Source: Actinomycetes bacterium
Lineage (GTDB): Bacteria; Actinomycetota; Actinomycetes; Mycobacteriales; Mycobacteriaceae
Length of the DNA: 32,181 nucleotides
Direction of reading: 5' to 3'
Assembly: GCA_021793835.1 (NCBI GenBank)
Contig: JAJYRZ010000007.1
Location: 1-32,181 of the forward strand
Under the pieces are notes generated by a model. That model saw only the letters and a list, made by a program, of their open reading frames with translations. It was not told the DNA's origin and ran no database searches. Positions 25,675 through 32,181 of the stretch are shown piece after piece. The stretch's first letter is position 1. Each line of letters begins with the position of its first letter. Both the position numbers and the translations under genes were made by a program.

Positions 25675-26115
25675 ATGAGTTTCTCCGTCTACCTGTCCGG
25701 TGAGATCCACACCGATTGGCGCGACGAGATCGCCCGCGGCGCGAAGGAGGCCGGGCTGGACGTGGAGTTCACCGCCCCGGTGACCGACCACCCGGCCAGC
25801 GACGCCGCCGGCGACCACCTGGGCGCCAACGACAGCGGTTTCTGGCGTGACCACCAGTCCGCGAAGGTCAACGCGATCCGCACCCGGCACCTGATCGGCA
25901 AGGCCGACCTGGTGGTGGTGCGCTTCGGCGACAAGTACAAGCAGTGGAACGCCGCCTTCGACGCCGGCTACGCCGCGGCGCTGGGCAAGCCGTACATCAC
26001 CCTGCACGACGAGGACATCGTGCACCCGCTCAAGGAGGTCGACGCCGAGGCGCAGGCCTGGTGCACCACCACCGACCAGGTGGTCGAGACCCTGCGCTAC
26101 GTGCTCGAGGCCTGA
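25675..26115 (+). CDS. YtoQ family protein (nucleoside 2-deoxyribosyltransferase-like fold)
   Basis: 146 residues from ATG 25675, with GAGGAGG upstream. The start SFSVYLSGEIHTDWRDEI and the later LIGKADLVVVRFGDKYKQWNAAFDAGYAAALGKPYITLHDEDIVHPLKE fit the YtoQ family. That family is related in fold to nucleoside 2-deoxyribosyltransferases (the AxxxGKPxI segment). No experimental function is known to me for the family. A nucleoside or nucleotide substrate is a reasonable guess, and the surrounding purine genes are compatible with it but prove nothing. It is a single gene with its own promoter and a strong terminator. Confidence 0.85.
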   Translation: MSFSVYLSGEIHTDWRDEIARGAKEAGLDVEFTAPVTDHPASDAAGDHLGANDSGFWRDHQSAKVNAIRTRHLIGKADLVVVRFGDKYKQWNAAFDAGYAAALGKPYITLHDEDIVHPLKEVDAEAQAWCTTTDQVVETLRYVLEA

Positions 26116-26168
26116 GCAGACCTTCTCGCCGCCCGGCCCGGCAGATCGGTCGGTCGGATCCACATCGA

Positions 26169-26219
26169 ATGCGACGGCGCCCGGTCCCTCTACCGAAGAG
26201 GGGCCGGGCGCCGTCGTAT
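26169..26219. terminator. Strong hairpin between convergent ytoQ and encapsulin genes
   Basis: Arms of 23 bp (26169-26191 and 26197-26219) pair with only two G-T wobbles around loop ACCGA. The core is GACGGCGCCCGG and its complement. It should end transcription from both sides. Confidence 0.75.
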
Positions 26220-26238
26220 GTCTGGTGCGGCCGGACGG

Positions 26239-27036
26239 TCAGCGGGTGAGCGCGACCGCCGCCTCGTCGGAGTAGACGACGAAGGTGAACGACTCCTCCA
26301 GGTACAGCTCGATCGTCTCGGCGTCGTGGCTGTGGTAGCCGATCGACAGGTCCTGGCCGATGTGCAGGGCGAAGTCCCCGCCGCGGGTGGTCAGCACCAC
26401 CGCACCGTCCAGGCCCGGGGCCCAGATGATGTCGCCGTCGATGATCCGGCGCAGGTGCTCGCGCACCGGGTAGCCGTGGTCGCTGGTCTCGGAGACCGCG
26501 GTGTAGGTCTCGGCGTCCATCAGCACCGAGTACGGCCCGTCCACACCGTCCAGGCGCAGCGTGCTCAGCGCCTCCGACAGTGCGGCCGGAGCGGCCAGCG
26601 GGTCGGCCGGCAGCGCGGCCACCGGATGCGAGGAGGCCTGCTTGATGCCGGTGATCTGCGCGGCCTGGTAGCCCTCGAAGATCGCGCGGTCCTCGGCCAT
26701 GGCGATGGTGGTCGCCGCCTGCTTGACCGGATCCCAGTCCGAGTCCTGCGAGCCGCGGGCCACATCGTCGACCGCGGCGCGGGTGACGGTGAACGGCACG
26801 CGCAGCTCGACCACCGGCAGCGCGGTGCGCAGCCGGGCGGTCACCCCGTCGGCCGGGGAGTCGATGCCCGCGGTGTGGCCGGTGCCCACCGCGGCCAGGC
26901 CGAGCCCGGACGGGCCGACGACGTCGACCACGCGGCGCCCGGCGATGTTGCGTTTGAAGGTGCGGGTGGCCTCCTCCTCGATCTCCGCCCAGGCGGCCGG
27001 GGTGATCGGGGCCAGTTCGCGATGCAGATTGTTCAT
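26239..27036 (-). CDS. Family 1 encapsulin shell protein
   Basis: 265 residues, the size of T=1 encapsulins with the phage HK97 fold (linocin M18/Cfp29 group). Recognisable parts are MNNLHRELAPITPAAWAEIEEEATRTFKRNIAGRRVVDVVGP at the start, the middle WDPVKQAATTIAMAEDRAIFEGY, and the closing LHIGQDLSIGYHSHDAETIELYLEESFTFVVYSDEAAVAL. Sixty copies should form a shell of about 24 nm that encloses cargo carrying a loading peptide. The DyP gene ends 14 bases upstream and its stop overlaps the AAGGAG ribosome-binding sequence of this gene, so shell and cargo are translated from one message. Confidence 0.96.
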   Translation of the reverse strand: MNNLHRELAPITPAAWAEIEEEATRTFKRNIAGRRVVDVVGPSGLGLAAVGTGHTAGIDSPADGVTARLRTALPVVELRVPFTVTRAAVDDVARGSQDSDWDPVKQAATTIAMAEDRAIFEGYQAAQITGIKQASSHPVAALPADPLAAPAALSEALSTLRLDGVDGPYSVLMDAETYTAVSETSDHGYPVREHLRRIIDGDIIWAPGLDGAVVLTTRGGDFALHIGQDLSIGYHSHDAETIELYLEESFTFVVYSDEAAVALTR

Positions 27037-27050
27037 CTCTAGCGGTCTCC

Positions 27051-28106
27051 TTACTTCAGGGCGCCGATACCCAGCGACCCGTCGGGGGCGCCGGTCGGTT
27101 CCGGTTCGGTGGTCTCGGGCGGATCGGTCACGGTGTCGTCGGCGGCGGTGATGTCGCCGCCGGGTCCGGCGGCGGGCGGGTCGTCGAGGAAGTCCTGGGA
27201 GGGGACGAAGAACAGGTTGCCGGTCACCGCGGTGGAGAAGTCCAGCAGTCGGTCGTAGTTGCCCGGCGGGTCGCCGAGGAACATGTTGCGCAGCATCTCC
27301 TCGAGCACCTCGGCGCGGTTCGCGTAGCCGATGAAGTAGGTGCCGCGCTCACCGCCGGCCGAGCCGAACGGCATGTTCGCCCGGTAGATGTCGAGCTCCT
27401 CGCCGTCGGCGCCGTCGATGTCGGTCAGCGCGACGTGCGAGTTGGTGGGCATCTCGTCCTCGCCGAGTTCGACGTCGTCGAGCTTGGTCCGGCCGATCAC
27501 CCGCTCCTGCTCCTCGACCGAGATCTTCGCCCAGGCGTCGAGGTCGTGCAGGTACTTCTGCACGATCACATAGCTGCCGCCGGCGGTGTGGTCGTCGGCC
27601 TCGATCACCGTGGCGGCCGCGATGTCGTCGCCCTCGGGGTTCTCGGTGCCGTCGACGAAGCCGAGCAGGTTGCGCCGGTCGAAGTACTGGAAGCCGTGCA
27701 CCTCGTCGACGGTGACCACGGCATCGCCGAACAACCCCATGACCTTGTCGGCGAGCTCGAAGCACACCCCGGCGTCGCGCGCCTGGACGTGCAGCAGCAC
27801 ATCGCCCGGGGTGGACGGCGCCTGGTGGCGGCCGCCGTCGAGGGCGATGAACGGATGGAGCTCACCGGGCGCGGGGGCGTCGAACAGCCGCGACCACACC
27901 GCCGCACCGAAGCCGATCACCACCTCGGGGGCGGCGTCGGGGCGCCGGAAGGTCAGCGAACGGCGCAGTCCGGCGATCTCACCGAGCGCGTCGCGCACCC
28001 GCTGCTCGCCGTCGGCCTCCACGGTCAGCACCAGGAAGATCGCGGCGGGCGTGAGCGGGGAGGTCACCGCCTGCGGGGCGGGGACGGAATCGGTGGCACC
28101 GGCCAT
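27051..28106 (-). CDS. Dye-decolourising peroxidase, encapsulin cargo
   Basis: 351 residues from ATG 28106 with GAAGGAG upstream. The DyP motif GFVDG is at 149-153 with catalytic Asp152. The proximal haem ligand is His224 (NSHVAL) and the distal arginine Arg242 (YRANMPFG). The C-terminus has a flexible Pro/Thr/Glu/Asp-rich linker (about 309-341) and ends in DGSLGIGALK, matching the encapsulin-loading consensus GSLxIGxL. The enzyme uses peroxide to oxidise varied substrates; inside the shell its natural substrate is unknown. The shell gene follows in the same transcript. M. tuberculosis has the same pair (Rv0799c-Rv0798c, from memory). Confidence 0.96.
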   Translation of the reverse strand: MAGATDSVPAPQAVTSPLTPAAIFLVLTVEADGEQRVRDALGEIAGLRRSLTFRRPDAAPEVVIGFGAAVWSRLFDAPAPGELHPFIALDGGRHQAPSTPGDVLLHVQARDAGVCFELADKVMGLFGDAVVTVDEVHGFQYFDRRNLLGFVDGTENPEGDDIAAATVIEADDHTAGGSYVIVQKYLHDLDAWAKISVEEQERVIGRTKLDDVELGEDEMPTNSHVALTDIDGADGEELDIYRANMPFGSAGGERGTYFIGYANRAEVLEEMLRNMFLGDPPGNYDRLLDFSTAVTGNLFFVPSQDFLDDPPAAGPGGDITAADDTVTDPPETTEPEPTGAPDGSLGIGALK

Positions 28107-28172
28107 GAACGCACTCCTTCGATCGGCGGTCGCATCGTCACGAGGGGAGCAGACCGTGCCCCCCACACCCTC

Positions 28173-28178
28173 ATCGTA
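28173..28178 (-). promoter_or_regulatory. Putative -10 of the DyP-encapsulin operon
   Basis: TACGAT on the minus strand fits TANNNT and would give a leader of about 60 bases before ATG 28106. No convincing -35 is seen. Confidence 0.35.
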
Positions 28179-28259
28179 TCGCCGCCGGTACACGGCCGGG
28201 TGTGACCTCTGTCCGACCCGACCGGGGCCGCAGGACGGTCCGGTCACAGGCGGCGGTGC

Positions 28260-28271
28260 CATGATGGGGCC
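28260..28271 (+). promoter_or_regulatory. Putative -10 of the M18 aminopeptidase, possible leaderless start
   Basis: CATGAT (28260-28265) is followed by six bases and ATG 28272. No Shine-Dalgarno sequence of normal spacing is present. Confidence 0.35.
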
Positions 28272-29585
28272 ATGGGCACCGATTCCTTCCTCATCGACAC
28301 GGATTTCGACACCGGCGCCGACGCCGCGGGGCTGTGCGAGTTCATCGACGCCTCCCCGTCGCCGTTCCACGCCTGCGCCACCGTGGCCGCGCGGCTGACC
28401 GCCGCCGGGTTCACCGAGATCGTCGAGACCGATCCGTGGCCGCGCGAGCCGGGGCGCTACCTGCTGCGCCGCGCCGGATCCCTGGTGGCCTGGGTGTCGG
28501 CCGGCGACGACCCGACCCGGCCCTTCCGGGTGATCGGCGCGCACACCGACAGCCCGAACCTGCGCATCAAGCAGCATCCGGACGCCGAGCGGGCCGGCTG
28601 GCAGATGGTCGGCCTGGAGCCCTACGGCGGGGCGCTGGTGGCCACCTGGCTCGACCGCGACCTGGGGGTCTCGGGCCGGCTGGCCGTGCGCACCGACGCA
28701 GGTGTCGAGCACCGTCTGGTGCGCATCGATGACCCGGTGCTGCGGGTGCCGCAGCTGGCCATCCACCTGGCCGAGGAGCGCGGACAGTTCAAGCTCGATC
28801 CGCAGCGGCACCTGGACGCCGTGTGGGGCCTGGGCGCAGCCCCCGAGTCCTTCATCGGTCACCTGGCCGCGCAGGCCGGGGTGGCCGAGTCCGCGGTGCT
28901 CGGCTGGGAGGTGATGACCCACGATCTGACCCCCAGTGCGGTCACCGGGGTGTCGGGCGAACTGGTCTCCGCCCCGCGGCTGGACAACCTGGCCACCTGC
29001 TACGCCGGGCTCGAAGCCTTCCTGTCGGCCGCCGACCGGGCCGCGGCCGGGGAGACGACGGCGGATCCGGTGCTGGTGCTGTTCGACCACGAGGAGGTCG
29101 GCTCGATGTCCGAGCGCGGCGCCTTCTCCGACCTGCTCACCTCCACCCTGGAACGCACCGTGCTCGCCCGCGACGGGGACCGGGAGGACTATCTGCGGGC
29201 CCTGGCCGGCTCGCTCACGGTCTCCGGCGACATGGCGCACGCCACCCACCCCAACCACGCCGAACGGCACGAACCGGCGCACCGGATCGTCGCCGGCGGC
29301 GGACCGGTGCTCAAGGTCAACCAGAACCTGCGGTACGCCTCCGACGCCACCGGCGCGGCCGCATACGCGGCGGCCTGCGACAAGGCCGGGGTGCCGCTGC
29401 AGCGCTACGTGCACCGGGCCGACCTGCCGTGCGGATCGACGATCGGGCCGATCGCGGCCTCGCGCACCGGCATCGTCACCGTCGACGTCGGCGCCCCGCA
29501 GCTGGCGATGCACTCGGCGCGCGAGCTGATGGCGGCCGCGGACGTGCCGATGTACGCCGCATCACTGGCGGCGGTGCTGGTGTAG
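28272..29585 (+). CDS. M18 family aminopeptidase
   Basis: 437 residues. The two-zinc site of the M18/M42 fold is recognisable: His91 in IGAHTDSPN, Asp238 in APRLDN, Glu274-Glu275 in DHEEVGS, Asp320 in [11 protein letters not shown] and His414 in QLAMHSARE. The enzyme should form a large tetrahedral dodecamer that removes acidic or other N-terminal residues from peptides. It is divergent from DyP with a 165-base gap. The Rv0800 pepC gene in M. tuberculosis has the same neighbour. Whether the link to the encapsulin operon is functional or just conserved order is open. Confidence 0.93.
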   Translation: MGTDSFLIDTDFDTGADAAGLCEFIDASPSPFHACATVAARLTAAGFTEIVETDPWPREPGRYLLRRAGSLVAWVSAGDDPTRPFRVIGAHTDSPNLRIKQHPDAERAGWQMVGLEPYGGALVATWLDRDLGVSGRLAVRTDAGVEHRLVRIDDPVLRVPQLAIHLAEERGQFKLDPQRHLDAVWGLGAAPESFIGHLAAQAGVAESAVLGWEVMTHDLTPSAVTGVSGELVSAPRLDNLATCYAGLEAFLSAADRAAAGETTADPVLVLFDHEEVGSMSERGAFSDLLTSTLERTVLARDGDREDYLRALAGSLTVSGDMAHATHPNHAERHEPAHRIVAGGGPVLKVNQNLRYASDATGAAAYAAACDKAGVPLQRYVHRADLPCGSTIGPIAASRTGIVTVDVGAPQLAMHSARELMAAADVPMYAASLAAVLV

Positions 29586-29634
29586 CGGTGAGCACACCGC
29601 CGCGGTGAGGTGCGAGCGACGGGCCGGGCACCGC

Positions 29635-29768
29635 TAAACTGACGGGTGCCACCGCACCGGCTTCTCGGGCGTCTCGGCGCACCGAGGCACCCGGCCCCCG
29701 GTGTCGGCCGCGGTGGCGGCGCAGCCGCCGCGCTGCGCACCACCCGCGAACGGAAGGGACACCACCCC
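29635..29768 (+). promoter_or_regulatory. purL promoter and 120-base leader
   Basis: A -10 TAAACT (29635-29640) precedes a leader of about 120 bases. The leader holds an 8-bp hairpin (29713-29720 with 29724-29731, loop GCA) and a purine-rich GGAAGGG (about 29753-29759) near the start. GTG 29646, five bases after the -10, opens a frame that runs without a stop into purL. It adds 41 Arg/Pro/Gly-rich codons whose third-position GC is lower than in purL, so I do not treat it as coding. Confidence 0.4.
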
Positions 29769-32060
29769 GTGTCATCTGCAGACTCCTCCGCATCCCCCGC
29801 CGTGCCCGACACCGTCGACAACGCCGCGGCGACGCCGGATCAGGAGCAGCCGTACCTGCAGCTCGGACTCAAAGACGACGAGTACGCCCGGATCCGCGAG
29901 ATCCTCGGGCGCCGTCCGACCGAGTCCGAATTGGCCGTCTACTCGGTCATGTGGAGCGAGCACTGCTCCTACAAGTCCTCCAAGGTGCACCTGCGCTACT
30001 TCGGTGAGACCACCACGAAGGAGATGGGCGAGAAGATGCTCGCCGGCATCGGCGAGAACGCCGGGGTGGTCGACATCGGCGACGGCTGGGCGGTGACGTT
30101 CAAGGCCGAGAGCCACAACAGCCCGTCCTACATCGACCCGTATCAGGGTGCGGCCACCGGCGTCGGCGGGATCGTGCGCGACATCATCGCCATGGGCGCC
30201 CGCCCGATCGCGGTGATGGACCAGCTGCGCATGGGGCCGGCCGAGGCGGAAGACACCCGGCGGGTGCTGCGCGGCGCGGTCGCCGGCATCGCCGACTACG
30301 GCAACACCCTCGGGGTGCCCAACATCGGCGGCGAGACCGTCTTCGACGCCTCGTACGCCGGCAACCCGCTGGTCAACGCGCTGTGCGTCGGTGCGATGCG
30401 CGCCGAGGACCTGCATCTGGCCTTCGCCTCGGGCGTGGGCAACCGGATCGTGCTGTTCGGCAAGCGCACCGGCCGCGACGGCATCGGCGGGGTGTCGGTG
30501 CTGGCCTCGGAGTCCTTCGACGAGGATCCGGACGAGGTGCCCGAGATCCAGAAGGGCGACCCGGCGCTGGAGAAGCTGGTGATCGAGGCCTCGCTGGAGG
30601 CGTTCGCCGCGGATCTGGTGGTCGGCATCCAGGACCTGGGCGGTGCGGGCCTGGCGTGCGCGACCTCGGAACTGGCCGCGGCCGGTTCGGGCGGGATGCA
30701 CATCGTGCTCGACCGGGTGCCGGTCAGCGCCGAGAACATGACCGACGCCGAGGTGCTGTGCGCCGAGACCCAGGAGCGCATGTGCGCGGTCGTCGCGCCG
30801 GAGAACCTGGACGCGTTCCTGGCGATCTGCGACAAGTGGGGCGTGGAGGCCACCGACATCGGTGAGGTCACCGACGGGAAGACCCTGGTGGTGGAGTGGC
30901 ACGGGCAGATCGTGCTCGACGCCCCGGCCCGCACCATCGCCGACGACGGCCCGGTCTACGAGCGCCCCATGACCCGCCCGGCCTACCTCGACGCGCTGAA
31001 CGCCGACACCACCGCCGCGCTGGCCCGCCCGGCCGGGGGCGAGAAGCTGCGCGAGACGCTGCTGACGATGATCTCCGCGCCGCAGCTGGCCTCGCGCAAG
31101 TGGATCGTCGACCAGTTCGACCGGTATGCGCGCGGAAACACCGTGCAGGCCGAGGGCGCCGACGCCGGGGTGGTGCGCGTGGACGAGGAGACCGGGCGCG
31201 GCATCGCCGTCTCCGCGGACGCCTCGGGCCGCTACACCCAGCTCGACCCGTACCGCGGGGCGCAGCTGGCACTGGCCGAGGCCTACCGCAACGTCTCGGC
31301 CACCGGCGCGGAGCCGGCGGCGGTGACCAACTGCCTGAACTTCGGTTCTCCGGAGGATCCGGAGGTGATGTGGCAGTTCGCGCAGGCCGTGCGCGGGCTG
31401 GCCGACGGCTGCGCCGAGCTCGGCATCCCGGTCACCGGCGGCAACGTCTCGTTCTACAACCAGACCGGCGACACGGCGATCCTGCCGACCCCGCTGGTCG
31501 GTGTGCTCGGGGTGCTCGACGACGTGGCGCGCTCGACCCCGGTGGGGCTGGGCACCGAGCCGGGCGAATCGCTGATCCTGCTGGGGGAGACCCGCGACGA
31601 GTTCGACGGGTCGATGTGGGCGCAGATCGCCCACGACCACCTCGGCGGCACCGCCCCGCAGGTCGATCTGGCGTGCGAGAAGCTGCTCTCCCAGGTGCTG
31701 ATCGCGGGCAGCCGCGACGGCATGGTCTCCGCGGCCCACGACCTGTCCGAGGGCGGCCTGGCCCAGGCGGTGGTCGAGGCGGCGCTGGCCGGACAGACCG
31801 GGGTGCGCCTGGTGCTGCCCGAGGGCTCCGACCCGTTCACCATGCTCTTCTCCGAATCGACCGGGCGCGCCCTGGTCGCGGTGCCGCGCACCGAGGAGCC
31901 GCGCTTCACCGCGATGTGCGAGGCGCGCGGCCTGCCTGCGGTGCGCATCGGCGTGGTGGATCAGGGCTCGACCGAGCTCGAGGTGCAGGGCCAGTTCACC
32001 GTTTCGCTCGACGAGCTGCGCGACCGGCACGAAAAGACCCTGCCGGCGCTGTTCGACTAG
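29769..32060 (+). CDS. purL: Phosphoribosylformylglycinamidine synthase, large subunit
   Basis: 763 residues, the size of the small-type PurL that works with separate PurQ and PurS. It turns FGAR into FGAM using ATP and ammonia. His65 in [11 protein letters not shown] is the conserved catalytic residue. Also present are [20 protein letters not shown], the [16 protein letters not shown] glycine-rich segment, [21 protein letters not shown] and the closing [16 protein letters not shown] 29769 is chosen because the [16 protein letters not shown] segment is close to the usual N-terminus. Both AIRS-like halves are complete. The purQ homologue 4 kb upstream has a dead active site, so the ammonia source is uncertain. 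Confidence 0.96.
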   Translation: MSSADSSASPAVPDTVDNAAATPDQEQPYLQLGLKDDEYARIREILGRRPTESELAVYSVMWSEHCSYKSSKVHLRYFGETTTKEMGEKMLAGIGENAGVVDIGDGWAVTFKAESHNSPSYIDPYQGAATGVGGIVRDIIAMGARPIAVMDQLRMGPAEAEDTRRVLRGAVAGIADYGNTLGVPNIGGETVFDASYAGNPLVNALCVGAMRAEDLHLAFASGVGNRIVLFGKRTGRDGIGGVSVLASESFDEDPDEVPEIQKGDPALEKLVIEASLEAFAADLVVGIQDLGGAGLACATSELAAAGSGGMHIVLDRVPVSAENMTDAEVLCAETQERMCAVVAPENLDAFLAICDKWGVEATDIGEVTDGKTLVVEWHGQIVLDAPARTIADDGPVYERPMTRPAYLDALNADTTAALARPAGGEKLRETLLTMISAPQLASRKWIVDQFDRYARGNTVQAEGADAGVVRVDEETGRGIAVSADASGRYTQLDPYRGAQLALAEAYRNVSATGAEPAAVTNCLNFGSPEDPEVMWQFAQAVRGLADGCAELGIPVTGGNVSFYNQTGDTAILPTPLVGVLGVLDDVARSTPVGLGTEPGESLILLGETRDEFDGSMWAQIAHDHLGGTAPQVDLACEKLLSQVLIAGSRDGMVSAAHDLSEGGLAQAVVEAALAGQTGVRLVLPEGSDPFTMLFSESTGRALVAVPRTEEPRFTAMCEARGLPAVRIGVVDQGSTELEVQGQFTVSLDELRDRHEKTLPALFD

Positions 32061-32063
32061 ACG

Positions 32064-32181
32064 GTGGCACGCGGTCAGGCGCCCGACCCGGCGCAGACGC
32101 GGGAGGCGGTGGCGGCCGTGGCCGACAGGCTGCGCGGCGACACCGTCCCCGCGCCGCCGACCGTCCCACCGCGCTGTGACC
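32064..32181 (+). CDS. Start of an unidentified gene coupled to purL (partial)
   Basis: From GTG 32064, three bases after the purL stop, 39 codons run to the window end without a stop. The translation starts VARGQAPDPAQTREAVAAVADRLRG, a plausible helical N-terminus, and codon third positions are almost all G or C. No Shine-Dalgarno sequence is seen, so translation would depend on purL. In several actinobacteria a sterol-carrier-family gene follows purL, and this could be its start. That is memory-based and cannot be tested in this fragment. Confidence 0.45.
   Translation, partial: MARGQAPDPAQTREAVAAVADRLRGDTVPAPPTVPPRCD

Noticed and set aside
27051-29513. An 820-codon minus-strand open frame including DyP
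   Set aside because: The DyP protein starts at ATG 28106 with its own ribosome-binding site; the rest is the complement of the M18 peptidase gene.
29772-32030. A 752-codon minus-strand open frame opposite purL
   Set aside because: The translation is His/Arg/Gly-rich shadow sequence, while purL on the plus strand has all its family motifs.

Overview
The window is a high-GC (roughly 70% by eye), densely packed stretch of an actinobacterial chromosome. It very probably comes from Mycobacteriales (the Mycobacterium/Rhodococcus/Gordonia/Dietzia/Tsukamurella group). The evidence is a complete mceB-F operon end with two Mce-associated genes, DtxR/IdeR-type iron boxes, an encapsulin-DyP pair and the family-typical purine genes. 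I cannot name the genus. No insertion sequence, phage, CRISPR or other mobile element is visible.

Layout. (1) 1-7719, plus strand: the end of an mce operon (mceA tail, mceB, C, D, E, F, two mas genes). Every junction from mceB onward overlaps. Its convergence with otsA matches the mce4 (sterol import) locus of M. tuberculosis as I recall it. (2) 7803-11167, minus strand: otsA (trehalose-6-phosphate synthase), a 53-residue acidic protein, and a ThrE-type amino-acid exporter. (3) 11508-14261, an iron island: tRNA-Thr(TGT), a siderophore-interacting protein under an iron box, bacterioferritin with its ferredoxin Bfd behind paired iron-box-like sites, and an unknown protein made of thirteen exact 10-residue repeats. 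A perfect 54-bp palindrome separates the convergent siderophore and bacterioferritin genes. (4) 14354-22576: HIT protein, purD, a class I aminotransferase, a TetR regulator, purB, purC and oligopeptidase B. (5) 22678-26115: orphan ModA-like lipoprotein, glutathione peroxidase, an MBL-fold hydrolase, a PurQ homologue and a YtoQ-family protein. (6) 26239-29585: DyP peroxidase and its encapsulin shell on the minus strand, divergent from an M18 aminopeptidase. (7) 29769-end: purL and the start of a coupled downstream gene.

How it fits together: purD, purB, purC and purL cover four enzymes of de novo IMP synthesis. The PurQ homologue that should supply PurL with ammonia has lost its catalytic cysteine (Gly87) and histidine (Ala196), although the reading frame is full length and the fold motifs remain. 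The purS gene expected beside it is absent. This is the most unusual observation in the window. The iron genes form a release (SIP), storage (Bfr) and mobilisation (Bfd) set with recognisable iron-box promoters. DyP carries a C-terminal encapsulin-loading peptide.

Two structural habits recur. Many genes have a TANNNT-like -10 element ending 6-7 bases before the start codon, which suggests leaderless transcripts. Most convergent gene pairs are separated by long GC-rich hairpins without T-tracts. Gene identities come from motif recognition in the translations. Synteny statements come from memory of M. tuberculosis, not from a search.
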